DNA from: Burkholderia sp. FERM BP-3421
Lineage (GTDB): Bacteria; Pseudomonadota; Gammaproteobacteria; Burkholderiales; Burkholderiaceae
Direction of reading: 5' to 3'
Assembly: GCF_028657905.1 (NCBI RefSeq)
Contig: NZ_CP117781.1
Coordinates: 496,001 to 560,000 of the forward strand
DNA length: 64,000 bases
Shown: positions 17,223 through 25,971 of the stretch, piece after piece
Numbering within the stretch: position 1 is the first letter of the stretch
Layout: each line of letters starts with the position of its first letter
Translations under genes and position numbers: made by a program
Notes under the pieces: model-generated
Databases searched by the model: none
The model's input: the letters and a program-made list of their open reading frames with translations, nothing else
Told to the model about the DNA's origin: nothing

Positions 17223-18521
17223 ATGACCATGGCAGCATCCATCGACGCCCAGCCCGGCGTCGCCGCCGCGATCCTGGCCGGCTATCCGCGCAGCGACGGG
17301 CGCAAGGGCATCCGCAATATCGTCGCGGTGGCCTATCTGGTCGAGTGCGCGCATCACGTCGCGCGGGAGATCGTCGCGAGCTTCCGCGCGCCGCCGCGCG
17401 CGACGGAGACGCCCGAATGCGCCGCGCCGCCCGTGCACCTGATCGGTTTTCCGGGCTGCTATCCGAACGCCTATGCGGAGAAGATGCTCGCGCGGCTCGC
17501 GACCCATCCGAACGTCGGCGCGGTGCTGTTCGTGTCGCTCGGCTGCGAGAGCATGAACAAGCACTATCTGGTCGACGCGGTGCGCGCGAGCGGCCGGCCG
17601 ACCGCGGTGCTGACGATCCAGGAGGCGGGCGGCACGCTGGGCACGATCGACGCGGGCGTCGCCTGGGTGCGCGATGCGCGCGCGCGGCTCGCCGCGCAGC
17701 GCAAGGCGCCGATGACGCTCGACGAACTGGTGGTCGGCACCATCTGCGGCGGCTCGGACGGCACGAGCGGGATCACCGCGAACCCGGCCGTCGGCCGCGC
17801 GTTCGATCTGCTGATCGCGCAGGGCGCGACCTGCCTGTTCGAGGAGACGGGCGAGCTGGTCGGCTGCGAGCCGCACATGGCGCAGCGCGCCGCGCGTCCC
17901 GAGCTGGGGCGCGAGATCGTCGGGGCGGTGCGCAAGGCCGAGCGCTATTACGCCGCCCTCGGCCACGGCAGCTTCGCGGTCGGCAACGCCGACGGCGGCC
18001 TCACGACCCAGGAGGAGAAGTCGCTCGGCGCGTATGCGAAGAGCGGCGCGTCGCCGATCGTCGGCCTCGTGAAACCCGGCGACCTGCCGCCGACCTCGGG
18101 GCTGTATCTGCTCGACGTCGTGCCGGACGGCGAACCGCGCTTCGGCTTTCCGAATATCAGCGACAATGCCGAGATCGCCGAACTGATCGCGTGCGGCGCG
18201 CACGTGATCCTGTTCACGACGGGGCGCGGCTCGGTGGTGGGTTCGGCGCTCGCGCCGGTGATCAAGGTGTGTGCGAATCCCGCCACCTTCCGCAAGCTCG
18301 CGGGCGACATGGATATCGACGCGGGCCGCATCCTCGACGGGCGCGCGACGCTCGACGAAGTCGGCCGCGAGGTGTTCGCGAAGACGCTCGCGGTCGCGAG
18401 CGGCGGCGCATCGAAATCGGAAGCGCTCGGTCATCAGGAGTTCATCTTGACGTACAAGGCATTCGAACCGATCGGCCCGGCCTGCCTGCCTGCCGGCGTC
18501 TCGCGGGGGCCGCGCGCATGA
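17223..18521 (+). CDS. UxaA-type dehydratase large subunit, probable L-fuconate dehydratase
   Basis: The 432-residue product matches the C-terminal catalytic domain of altronate/galactarate dehydratases: GYPRSDGRKGIRN at the start, FVSLGCESMN, VGTICGGSDGTSGITANPAVG, FEETGELVGCE and ILFTTGRGSVVG. Metal-binding Cys and Glu positions of the family appear conserved. It forms the dehydratase with the SAF protein at 16870. The next enzymes (aldo-keto reductase, lactonase, SDR, FAH hydrolase) define a non-phosphorylating 6-deoxy-sugar route, so the best guess is dehydration of L-fuconate, a step done in other bacteria by an enolase-superfamily enzyme. A short tail after YKAFEPIGPACLPAG overlaps the next gene. 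Confidence 0.85.
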   Translation: MTMAASIDAQPGVAAAILAGYPRSDGRKGIRNIVAVAYLVECAHHVAREIVASFRAPPRATETPECAAPPVHLIGFPGCYPNAYAEKMLARLATHPNVGAVLFVSLGCESMNKHYLVDAVRASGRPTAVLTIQEAGGTLGTIDAGVAWVRDARARLAAQRKAPMTLDELVVGTICGGSDGTSGITANPAVGRAFDLLIAQGATCLFEETGELVGCEPHMAQRAARPELGREIVGAVRKAERYYAALGHGSFAVGNADGGLTTQEEKSLGAYAKSGASPIVGLVKPGDLPPTSGLYLLDVVPDGEPRFGFPNISDNAEIAELIACGAHVILFTTGRGSVVGSALAPVIKVCANPATFRKLAGDMDIDAGRILDGRATLDEVGREVFAKTLAVASGGASKSEALGHQEFILTYKAFEPIGPACLPAGVSRGPRA

Positions 18522-19579
18522 CGGCGGCGGATGCGCGGCCGTCGCCGCGCGCCTCGGCCGCGCTCGGCCCGCGCCGCCCGGTGGGCGCGTGCGGCCTGAC
18601 GCTGACGGCGCTCGGCCTCGGCACCGCGCCGCTCGGCGGCCTGTACCGCGACCTGTCGGACGCCGACGCGCAGGCCACCGTCGACGCCGCCTGGCAGGCC
18701 GGCATCCGCTATTTCGATACCGCGCCGCACTACGGCCACACGCGCGCCGAGCATCGGCTCGGCGCCGCGCTGCGCGCGTATCCGCGCGCCGACTACGTGC
18801 TGTCGACCAAGGCGGGGCGTCGCTACGTGCCGCGCACGACGCCCTACGACGGCAGCGAGGGCTGGCGGCAGCCGCTGCCGTTCGAGGCGGTGTACGACTA
18901 CAGCCATGACGGCATCCTGCGCGCGTTCGAGGACAGCCAGCAGCGGCTCGGCATGCCCGGGATCGACATCCTGCTCGTGCACGATATCGGCCGTCTCACG
19001 CATCGCGACCGGCACACGCACTACTGGGCGCAGCTGACGATGGGCGGCGGCTTTCGCGCGCTCGACGCGTTGCGCGCGTCGGGCGCGGTGAAGGCGGTCG
19101 GCCTGGGCGTGAACGAAAGCGCGGTGATTCTCGATGCGCTCGCCGAGTTCGACATCGACTGCGCGCTGCTCGCGGGCCGCTACACGCTGCTCGAACAGGG
19201 GCCGCTCGCCGACCTGCTGCCGGCCTGCGCGCAGCGCGGCGTGGCGCTCCTGCTCGGCGGCGCGTTCAATTCGGGCATTCTCGCGCGCGGCGTGAAGGGC
19301 GACCTCAAGTACGACTACGGCGCGGCGCCTGCCGCGGTGATCGAACGGGTCGCGCGGATCGAGACGGTGTGCGACGCCTACGGCGTGCCGCTCGCCGCCG
19401 CCGCGCTGCGCTTTCCGTATGCGCATCCGGCGGTCGCGACGGTGCTGACGGGCGCGGCGTCGGCGCACGAGGTGCGCGAGAACGTCGAGGCGTTCGCGAC
19501 GCCGATCCCGCCCGCGTTCTGGGACGCGCTGCGCGACGCGGGGCTGCTCGATCCCGCCGCGCCGACGCCGCGCGCATGA
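18518..19579 (+). CDS. Aldo-keto reductase, probable L-fucose (D-threo-aldose) 1-dehydrogenase
   Basis: A 353-residue TIM-barrel enzyme. The catalytic tetrad can be seen as Asp/Tyr in RYFDTAPHYGHTRAE, Lys in VLSTKAGR and His in ILLVHDIG. The sequence follows the D-threo-aldose dehydrogenase type, which oxidises L-fucose to L-fucono-lactone with NAD(P)+. It should perform the first step after uptake. The start (ATG at 18518) overlaps the dehydratase stop by 4 bp, and its end overlaps the lactonase start in the same way. L-Galactose and D-arabinose are typical alternative substrates for this type. Confidence 0.85.
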   Translation: MTAADARPSPRASAALGPRRPVGACGLTLTALGLGTAPLGGLYRDLSDADAQATVDAAWQAGIRYFDTAPHYGHTRAEHRLGAALRAYPRADYVLSTKAGRRYVPRTTPYDGSEGWRQPLPFEAVYDYSHDGILRAFEDSQQRLGMPGIDILLVHDIGRLTHRDRHTHYWAQLTMGGGFRALDALRASGAVKAVGLGVNESAVILDALAEFDIDCALLAGRYTLLEQGPLADLLPACAQRGVALLLGGAFNSGILARGVKGDLKYDYGAAPAAVIERVARIETVCDAYGVPLAAAALRFPYAHPAVATVLTGAASAHEVRENVEAFATPIPPAFWDALRDAGLLDPAAPTPRA

Positions 19580-20457
19580 GCATGAACGCGACGGCGCGCT
19601 CGATCGACGCGCACCAGCATTACTGGGACCCCGCGCGCGGCGACTACGGCTGGCTCACGCCCGCGCTCGCGCCGCTGTACCGGCCGTATGGGCCCGCCGA
19701 CCTCGCGCCGCTTCGCGCGGCGGCCGGCGTGACCCGCACGGTCGCGGTGCAGGCCGCGCCGACGCTCGCTGAAACCCACCGGCTGCTCGCGCTGGCGCGC
19801 GCCGACGCATCGCTCGCGGGCGTGGTCGGCTGGGCGCCGCTGCGCGCGCCCGACGCGCCCGGCATCATCGCCGCGCTGGCTTGCGCGCCGTGCTTCAAGG
19901 GCGTGCGGCCGATGCTGCAGGATCGGCCGGACGACGCATGGATCGCCGATCCGGCGCTCGCGCCCGCGATCGACGCGCTGCTCGCGCACGACCTCGCGTT
20001 CGACGCGCTCGTGCAGCCGCGCCACCTCGCGCCGCTCGTCGTGTTCGCGCGGCGCTTTCCGCGCTTGCGGATCGTGGTCGACCACGGTGCGAAGCCGCCG
20101 ATCCGCGCGGGGCGCGAGGCGTGGCAGCCGTGGGCGGACGGCATCGCGCAGCTCGCCGCGCTGCCCAACGTGTGGTGCAAACTATCGGGGCTCGCGACCG
20201 AGGCCGCGCCGGGCTGGTCGGACGCGACGCTCGCGCCCTACGTCGCGCATCTGGTGGCGTGCTTCGGCGCGACGCGGCTGATGTGGGGCAGCGACTGGCC
20301 GGTGCTGAACCTGAACGGCGATTACGCGGGCTGGCGCGCGAGCGCGTCGCGCCTGACCGACGCGCTGGGCGGCGCGGCGCAGGACGCGATCTTCGGCGGC
20401 AGCGCCGCGGCTTTCTATCGGCTGACAGCGGCCGAGGCGGACGCGCCCGCGCAGTGA
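19576..20457 (+). CDS. Amidohydrolase-family lactonase, probable L-fuconolactonase
   Basis: The 293-residue protein begins SIDAHQHYWDP, where the HxH metal ligands are replaced by the HQH pattern of the COG3618 lactonase group. Further signatures are FKGVRPMLQD, IVVDHGAKPP and the C-terminal MWGSDWPVLNL with the catalytic Asp. This group opens L-fucono- and L-rhamnono-lactones. It should convert the product of the aldo-keto reductase at 18518 to L-fuconate. Start and stop overlap or abut the flanking genes, so it is part of one mRNA. Confidence 0.88.
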   Translation: MSMNATARSIDAHQHYWDPARGDYGWLTPALAPLYRPYGPADLAPLRAAAGVTRTVAVQAAPTLAETHRLLALARADASLAGVVGWAPLRAPDAPGIIAALACAPCFKGVRPMLQDRPDDAWIADPALAPAIDALLAHDLAFDALVQPRHLAPLVVFARRFPRLRIVVDHGAKPPIRAGREAWQPWADGIAQLAALPNVWCKLSGLATEAAPGWSDATLAPYVAHLVACFGATRLMWGSDWPVLNLNGDYAGWRASASRLTDALGGAAQDAIFGGSAAAFYRLTAAEADAPAQ

Positions 20458-20507
20458 ATGCTCCAATACTCGTTATGTCGTTGCTGTCATTTCATCGGGA
20501 GTCGCAG

Positions 20508-21251
20508 ATGGTAAAAAGACTGGCAGGCAAGCTCGCGCTCGTGACCGCCGCCGCGCAAGGCATCGGCCGCGCGACGGCGGAGCGGTTCGCGCACGAGGGC
20601 GCACGCGTGATCGCCACGGATCTGCGCATCGACGCGCTGCGCGATGCGCCGTTCGAGTCGCGTCCGCTCGACGTGCGCGACGGCGCGGCGATCGACGCGC
20701 TCGCGCGTGAGCTGGGCGCGCTCGACGTGCTGTTCAACTGCGCGGGCTTCGTGCACGCGGGCACGGTGCTCGAGGCGAGCGAGGCGGATTGGGATTACGC
20801 GTTCGACCTGAACGTGAAGTCGATGTATCGGACCATCCGCGCGTTCCTGCCGGCGATGCTGGAGCGCGGGCGCGGCTCGATCATCAACATGGCGTCGGCG
20901 GCGTCGAGCGTGAAGGGGGTGCCGAACCGATGCGCGTACGGCGCGTCGAAGGCGGCGGTGATCGGGCTCACGAAGGCGGTCGCGGCGGATTTCGTCACGC
21001 ACGGGATCCGCTGCAATGCGATCTGCCCGGGCACGGTCGAATCGCCGTCGCTCGATGCGCGCATCGTCGAGCAGGCGCATGCTCAGCATGCGACCGTCGA
21101 CGCGGTGCGCGCCGCGTTCGTCGCGCGCCAGCCGATGGGCCGCATCGGCACCGCCGACGAGATCGCGGCGCTCGCGCTGTATCTCGCGTCGGACGAATCC
21201 GCATTCACGACCGGGCACGCGCACGTGATCGACGGCGGCTGGTCCAACTGA
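20508..21251 (+). CDS. SDR dehydrogenase, probable 2-keto-3-deoxy-L-fuconate dehydrogenase
   Basis: I chose the ATG at 20508 (MVKRLAGKLALVTAAAQGIG), with GGGAG upstream; 247 residues. It is a classical short-chain dehydrogenase: TAAAQGIG nucleotide loop, NCAG strand, catalytic Ser in NMASAAS, YGASK catalytic Tyr/Lys and a C-terminal VIDGGWSN. Best resemblance is to the 2-keto-3-deoxy-L-fuconate 4-dehydrogenases of the L-fucose oxidation pathway. It would make 2,4-diketo-3-deoxy-L-fuconate, the substrate of the hydrolase at 21300. It begins 50 bp after the lactonase gene. Confidence 0.88.
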   Translation: MVKRLAGKLALVTAAAQGIGRATAERFAHEGARVIATDLRIDALRDAPFESRPLDVRDGAAIDALARELGALDVLFNCAGFVHAGTVLEASEADWDYAFDLNVKSMYRTIRAFLPAMLERGRGSIINMASAASSVKGVPNRCAYGASKAAVIGLTKAVAADFVTHGIRCNAICPGTVESPSLDARIVEQAHAQHATVDAVRAAFVARQPMGRIGTADEIAALALYLASDESAFTTGHAHVIDGGWSN

Positions 21252-21299
21252 TGCCGGCGGCGGGGCCGCCGGCGCTGCAATCCCTGGAGGGAACACGTC

Positions 21300-22148
21300 A
21301 TGAAGTTGCTGCGTTACGGCCCGGTGGGCCAGGAGAAGCCGGGCATCCTCGACGCGCAGGGCGCGCTTCGCGACCTGTCGGCGCGGGTGTCCGACATCGC
21401 GGGCGAGGCGCTGACCGACGCGGGCCTCGCGCGGCTGCGCGCGATCGATCCGGCGACGCTGCCGCGCGTGCCGGGCGAGCCGCGCATCGGGCCGTGCGTG
21501 GGCGCGATCGGCAAGTTCGTCTGCATCGGGCTGAACTACGCGGATCACGCGGCCGAGGCCGGGCTGCCGGTGCCGACCGAGCCCGTGGTGTTCGCGAAGT
21601 GGACGAGCGCCGTGTGCGGGCCGAACGACGGCATCGAGATTCCGAAGGGTTCGCTCAAGACCGACTGGGAAGTGGAGCTGGGCGTCGTGATCGGCAAGGC
21701 CTGCAAGGACGTCGACGAGGCGCATGCGCTTGAGCACGTGGCCGGCTATTGCGTGGTCAACGACGTGTCGGAGCGCGAGTGGCAGCTGGAGCGCGGCAGC
21801 CAGTGGGACAAGGGCAAGGGTTTCGACACCTTCGGGCCGATCGGGCCGTGGCTCGTCACGCGCGACGAGATCGCCGATCCGCAGCAGCTGGATCTGTGGC
21901 TCGACGTGGACGGGCATCGCTTCCAGAACGGCAATACCCGCACGATGGTGTTCACGGTCGCGCAACTGATCGCGTATCTGTCGCGCTGCATGAGCCTGCA
22001 GCCCGGCGACGTGATCTCGACCGGCACGCCGCCGGGCGTCGGGATGGGCGTGAAGCCCGCGCCGGTGTATCTGAAGGCGGGCCAGACGCTGCGTCTCGGG
22101 GTCGCCGGGCTGGGCGAGCAGTTCCAGCGCACGCGCGCGGCGCGGTAG
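21300..22148 (+). CDS. FAH-family hydrolase, probable 2,4-diketo-3-deoxy-L-fuconate hydrolase
   Basis: A 282-residue fumarylacetoacetase-superfamily enzyme. The N-terminal part (MKLLRYGPVGQEKPGI) and the catalytic domain (FVCIGLNYADHAAE, then metal ligands in DWEVELGVVIG, DVSEREWQ and GKGFDTFGPIGPWLV, and STGTPPGVGMG) are all present. It should cleave the diketo acid to pyruvate and L-lactate, ending the pathway without an aldolase. Automatic annotation often calls this type ureidoglycolate lyase; the operon argues against that. It follows the SDR gene after 48 bp with a CTGGAGG ribosome site. Confidence 0.88.
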   Translation: MKLLRYGPVGQEKPGILDAQGALRDLSARVSDIAGEALTDAGLARLRAIDPATLPRVPGEPRIGPCVGAIGKFVCIGLNYADHAAEAGLPVPTEPVVFAKWTSAVCGPNDGIEIPKGSLKTDWEVELGVVIGKACKDVDEAHALEHVAGYCVVNDVSEREWQLERGSQWDKGKGFDTFGPIGPWLVTRDEIADPQQLDLWLDVDGHRFQNGNTRTMVFTVAQLIAYLSRCMSLQPGDVISTGTPPGVGMGVKPAPVYLKAGQTLRLGVAGLGEQFQRTRAAR

Positions 22149-22222
22149 AGGCCGGGCGGCCGCGCGGCATCGGCATGACGCAGCCGAGGCCGGGCGGCCG
22201 CTTGCGCCGTCGGGCGGGACGA

Positions 22223-23257
22223 TCAGCGCGTCGCTTCCGCCGCCGCATGCTCGGCCGGCTTGCCGCCGCGCGTCAGGTAGCCGTAGCGGCGCGCGAATTC
22301 CCACTCGTAGCGGCGGCCGCTCGCATCGACGCCGTCATCCCAGCTGGCCGACCAGGTCATGAGCCCCCGGATCGGGTGGCCCGCCTTGTCCAGTCGCGCC
22401 AGTGCGCGGATCGCATGCTGCGCATCGATCACATAGCCCGTGGCGGCGGCGTTGGCGTTGCTCGGCAGGCCGATCGCGAATTTATCGGATGGAATCCGCG
22501 TGAAGTTGCGCGTACCGGTCACGAGGCTGTCGGTCAGGTAGTACAGGAAATCCTCTCGCGTCGCGTCGTTGCTGCACGCGAGCCAGCCGACGTTGTCGAC
22601 CCAGACGCCGTCGCCCCCCTGGTTGTAGTATTGCGGCGCGATGAAGTCGTAATAGCCTTCGAGCGCCGTGATGTACGGCACGTAGCGGCCGCCGACGTTC
22701 AGATACGGAAATTCCGGCGCCATCGAGATGATGAAGTGCTGGCCTTCCTTGGCGTAGTGGTCCTTGACCGAGCGCAGCGCGGCCGGGATCACCGTCGCGT
22801 TGTCGGCGGAGGTGATCGCCGACTGTTCGAGATCGATGTCGAGCCCGTCGAAGCCGTAGGTCTCGACGAGGCGGATGATTTCGTACGCGAGCGCGTCTTC
22901 CTGTCCGGCGTGCAGTTCGACGTGCGCATCGGCGCCGCCGAGCGAGATCAGCACGGCGCGCCCCTGTGCGTTGAGCGCGCCGACCTGCGCACGGAACTCG
23001 GCGTCCGAGCCTGTGTAGGGCTTGAAGGTCGGCACGCCGCTGCCTTTCATGAAGGCGACCGCGATCACGTTATAGGCGTCGTCGATCCTGGTCAGCGCCA
23101 TGTCGGCGAATGCGCCGCCCTGGTAGCCTTGGCCGGGGCTGCTCGCCCAGTTTTGCCAGTAGCCCACCAGGAGGTTCTTGCCGGCCAGGCTCGGCATCTG
23201 CGAGGCGTCGTCCGGGGTGAGGTTCTTGAGTTGGCGAAGTATTTGCGGATCCAGCAT
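22223..23257 (-). CDS. GH18 chitinase-like glycosidase
   Basis: The 344-residue protein has a GH18 barrel: NLLVGYWQNW first strand, AVLISLGG third strand, and the catalytic DGLDIDLE with proton donor Glu144. Later MAPEF, FIAPQYYNQ and MTWSASWDDG complete the substrate groove. It should hydrolyse chitin or chito-oligosaccharides. There is no Sec signal peptide and no added chitin-binding domain, so export would need another route, or the substrate is internal. A TAGGAGA ribosome site precedes the ATG at 23257. It stands alone, transcribed towards the sugar operon. Confidence 0.9.
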   Translation of the reverse strand: MLDPQILRQLKNLTPDDASQMPSLAGKNLLVGYWQNWASSPGQGYQGGAFADMALTRIDDAYNVIAVAFMKGSGVPTFKPYTGSDAEFRAQVGALNAQGRAVLISLGGADAHVELHAGQEDALAYEIIRLVETYGFDGLDIDLEQSAITSADNATVIPAALRSVKDHYAKEGQHFIISMAPEFPYLNVGGRYVPYITALEGYYDFIAPQYYNQGGDGVWVDNVGWLACSNDATREDFLYYLTDSLVTGTRNFTRIPSDKFAIGLPSNANAAATGYVIDAQHAIRALARLDKAGHPIRGLMTWSASWDDGVDASGRRYEWEFARRYGYLTRGGKPAEHAAAEATR

Positions 23258-23605
23258 GGGAATCTCCTAGAGGTGCGCAACACCGTGAGTCAGTACGCGA
23301 TCCGGCGGCTTCGCGCCGGCGCTGAAGGCCGCGCATCGCGCGGACGCAGTGCCCGCGGCATCCGGACAGCACGAATCGCCCGTCAATGGATTCGAATGCC
23401 GGGCGACGGGTTGGGAGTGGCTGTGTTCGTCCCGCCGAAGAGGACGCGGCGACGCCCGGGCTGTGACGCATGGGCGCGAATGCGTGTCGATGGGCGCGCG
23501 GCGGCGTGAGGGCCTGGTTGATCGAAACGGCAGTGCGGTTCCGGCCCGTCCAAACCAGTCTCGAGTCGTGCGGAACCGAACAATCGACCGCGGCGTTCAC
23601 CGGGG
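23258..23605. other. Gene-free stretch upstream of the chitinase gene
   Basis: About 350 bp; it must hold the chitinase promoter, but I can point to no clear boxes. It borders the YhcG remnant. Confidence 0.4.
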
Positions 23606-23765
23606 CGCTACGCGGCCTTCGCCGATGCCTGGCCCGATGGCGAATTTGCGCAACCGATCGTTGCCCAATTGCCCCGGGGCATGACGTCAGCCGTCTCGAT
23701 ACCGTCAAGGCATTCGAGGCGTGTGCGTGGAGCACGCGGCAGGCCATCGAACCCGACAACGGCTC
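23606..23765 (+). pseudogene. Remnant of a YhcG/DUF1016-type nuclease gene
   Basis: Two consecutive frames give YAAFADAWPDGEFAQPIVAQLP and then GHDVSRLDTVKAFEACAWSTRQAI. Joined, they match the conserved N-terminal region of YhcG/DUF1016 proteins, where a PWGHN core is followed by a VKD-type helix and a WYAxQAIEHGWS stretch. The conserved Trp is lost and at least one indel is present near 23677. Nothing of the PD-(D/E)xK nuclease half remains. Such proteins occur in accessory regions and have been linked to phage defence, so this may mark an old insertion. Confidence 0.5.
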
Positions 23766-23808
23766 GTTTGGACATCAAGGCCGCTTTGCCGGTCAACCCA
23801 AGGACGAC

Positions 23809-24360
23809 ATGCACATGCCGATCGACATCATCATCGCAAGCGAAGCGGACCAGCCGCGGCTGAGAAACTGGCTGTCGGCCTACCTGCGCGAGCTTGGCGC
23901 GGACGAGGACTATCCGTACTTCGACGCCTACTGGCAGGCAGGCGAGCCGCGCTGGCCCTATCTCATCCGCGACGCGGGCGGACCGATCGGGTTCGCCTTC
24001 GTGCGCGCGCCGGGCGACGCAGGCGTGGATTTCTCGATGGCGGAGTTCTACATCGTGCGCGCGGCGCGGCGCGCGGGTTGCGGCGTATTGGCCGCGCTCG
24101 CGTTGTTTCGCGCGCATCCGGGGCGGTGGGAGATCGCCGTCATGCGCGACAACGCGCCCGCCCGGCGATTCTGGCCGAAGGCGATCGCGGTGGCGCGCGC
24201 GTCGGCGATCCGCGAAGTCGGGACGGCGGACGGCACGGCCTGTCTCTGGCGGATCGAATCGACGCCCGACGCGGATGCGCCGCCCATGAAACAAGGGGGC
24301 CGCGCGGCCCCCTCGTCATGCGTGATGCGCGCTGCGCGTCAGCGTGCCGCGAGCGCCTGA
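23809..24360 (+). CDS. GNAT-family acetyltransferase
   Basis: From the ATG at 23809 the product is 183 residues; an ATG two codons later is also possible. It has a GNAT core: ASEADQPRLRNWLSAYLREL at the start, GPIGFAFVRAP, the FSMAEFYIVRAARRAGCG strand and acetyl-CoA loop, and WEIAVMRDNAPARRFWPKAI. Its substrate cannot be predicted. The last ~30 residues run through the terminator hairpin of the convergent sulfhydrylase gene and overlap it by 22 bp. They are probably a non-conserved tail, or the natural stop was lost. Confidence 0.75.
   Translation: MHMPIDIIIASEADQPRLRNWLSAYLRELGADEDYPYFDAYWQAGEPRWPYLIRDAGGPIGFAFVRAPGDAGVDFSMAEFYIVRAARRAGCGVLAALALFRAHPGRWEIAVMRDNAPARRFWPKAIAVARASAIREVGTADGTACLWRIESTPDADAPPMKQGGRAAPSSCVMRAARQRAASA
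24284..24312 (-). terminator. Rho-independent terminator of the O-acetylhomoserine sulfhydrylase gene
   Basis: GGGGGCC-GCGC-GGCCCCC (24295-24312) is followed on the minus strand by TTGTTT. It lies 27 bp past the stop at 24339. Confidence 0.75.
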
Positions 24361-25634
24361 TCCAGATCCGCGAGCAGGTCGTCGATATGCTCGATCCCGA
24401 TCGACAGCCGAACCGTTTCCTCGCGCACGCCGGCCTTCGCGAGTTCGTCCGGCGACAGCTGCCGGTGCGTGGTCGACGCGGGGTGGGTCGCGAGCGATTT
24501 CGCGTCGCCGATGTTGACGAGCCGCGTGAACAGCTTCAGCGCATCCTGGAACGCCGCGCCGCCCGTGCGGCCGCCCTTCACGCCGAAGGTCAGGATGCCG
24601 GGGCCGCGACCCGACAGGTAGCGCTTCACGAGCGCGTGGTCGGGATGGTCGGGCAGCCCCGAGTAGTTGACCCATTCCACCTTCTCGTGCCGCGCGAGAT
24701 GCTGCGCGACCTTCAGCGCGTTCTCGCTGATCCGGTCGAGGCGCAGCGCGAGCGTCTCGATGCCTTGCAGGATCTGGAACGCGTTGAACGGCGAGATCGC
24801 CGCGCCGGTGTTGCGCAGCGGCACGACGCGCGCGCGGCCGATGTACGCGGCCGGGCCGAACGCCTCGGTGTACACGACGCCGTGATAGCTGACGTCGGGC
24901 TGGTTGAGCCGCTTGAAGCGATCAGCGTGCTCGCTCCACGGGAACCTGCCGGAATCGACGATCGCGCCGCCGAGGCTCGTGCCGTGGCCGCCGAGATACT
25001 TGGTCAGCGAGTGCACGACGATGTCCGCGCCATGCTCGAACGGCCGCAGCAGGTAGGGCGAGGGCACCGTGTTGTCGACGATCAGCGGTATCCCGTGGCG
25101 ATGCGCGATGTCCGCGAGCGCGGCGATGTCGGTGATGTTGCCGAGCGGATTGCCGACCGATTCCGCGAAGATCGCCTTGGTGCGCGCGTCGATCAGCGCC
25201 TCGAACGAGGCCGGGTCGCGCGGGTCCGCGAAGCGCGTGGTGATGCCGTACTGCGGCAGCGTATGCGCGAGCAGGTTGTAGGTGCCGCCGTACAGCGTGC
25301 TCGACGAGACGATGTTGTCGCCGGCCTCGGCGATCGTCAGGATCGAATAGGTGACGGCCGCCTGGCCCGAGGCGAGCGCGAGCGCGCCCACGCCGCCCTC
25401 GAGCGCGGCGACGCGCTGCTCGAGCACGTCCTGGGTCGGATTCATGATCCGCGAATAGATGTTGCCCTGCACCTTCAGGTCGAACAGGTCGGCGCCGTGC
25501 TGGGTGTCGTCGAACGCGAACGCGACGGTCTGGTAGATCGGCACGGCGACCGCGCGCGTGGTCGGGTCGGGACTGTAGCCGCCGTGGACGGCAATCGTTT
25601 CGAGGCGCCACTCGGGGGCGGTCGTGTCGGTCAT
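24339..25634 (-). CDS. metY: O-acetylhomoserine sulfhydrylase (PLP enzyme)
   Basis: The 431-residue protein belongs to the Cys/Met metabolism PLP family. The cofactor lysine is in VVHSLTKYLGGHG; other marks are YSRIMNPT at the start, ASGQAAVTYSI, GGTYNLL and PASTTHRQL near the end. Length and the long C-terminal insert fit the O-acetylhomoserine type better than MetZ or MetB. It makes homocysteine from O-acetylhomoserine and sulfide (or methionine from methanethiol) in the cytoplasm. I looked for a SAM riboswitch in the upstream 40-330 bp and saw no convincing one. Single gene with its own terminator. Confidence 0.88.
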   Translation of the reverse strand: MTDTTAPEWRLETIAVHGGYSPDPTTRAVAVPIYQTVAFAFDDTQHGADLFDLKVQGNIYSRIMNPTQDVLEQRVAALEGGVGALALASGQAAVTYSILTIAEAGDNIVSSSTLYGGTYNLLAHTLPQYGITTRFADPRDPASFEALIDARTKAIFAESVGNPLGNITDIAALADIAHRHGIPLIVDNTVPSPYLLRPFEHGADIVVHSLTKYLGGHGTSLGGAIVDSGRFPWSEHADRFKRLNQPDVSYHGVVYTEAFGPAAYIGRARVVPLRNTGAAISPFNAFQILQGIETLALRLDRISENALKVAQHLARHEKVEWVNYSGLPDHPDHALVKRYLSGRGPGILTFGVKGGRTGGAAFQDALKLFTRLVNIGDAKSLATHPASTTHRQLSPDELAKAGVREETVRLSIGIEHIDDLLADLDQALAAR

Positions 25635-25971
25635 CGCTGCGCTCCTGTCTCCGTGTTGGGGTCGACCGATTATAGGAGTGCGGCGCGAGGCGCCTTAGCT
25701 TGTTTGGTGACTAGCTTATGCCGCGTGCGCATGGATTTCGAGTCAACGTCGCTCTCTGTTTGCAACGATGCAACGATCGATGCGCGCGGACGCGGGCGAA
25801 CCCGGATTCGGATCTATTGTCATCGGCGAAGCGCGGCGATATATATAGCCGATCCTGGTTGTTCGGCGGTCCGGAAACCGGGAAACGGACGGCGTGCACC
25901 GTCACGATACGAACCCGGCGGCGCGGCGCGCCGACCGGGCGCGGCGCGGAGACCTGAGGGACACGGAAATC
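25635..25971. other. Divergent intergenic region, no defined element
   Basis: About 340 bp between the divergent sulfhydrylase and oxygenase-like genes. A TGCAACGATGCAACGAT direct repeat (near 25760-25776) and an ATATATA stretch (25843-25850) could belong to promoters or operators; nothing firmer can be said. Confidence 0.4.

Noticed and set aside
25635..25720. Possible SAM riboswitch before metY
   Set aside because: I could not draw the helices or conserved core of the known SAM riboswitch classes.
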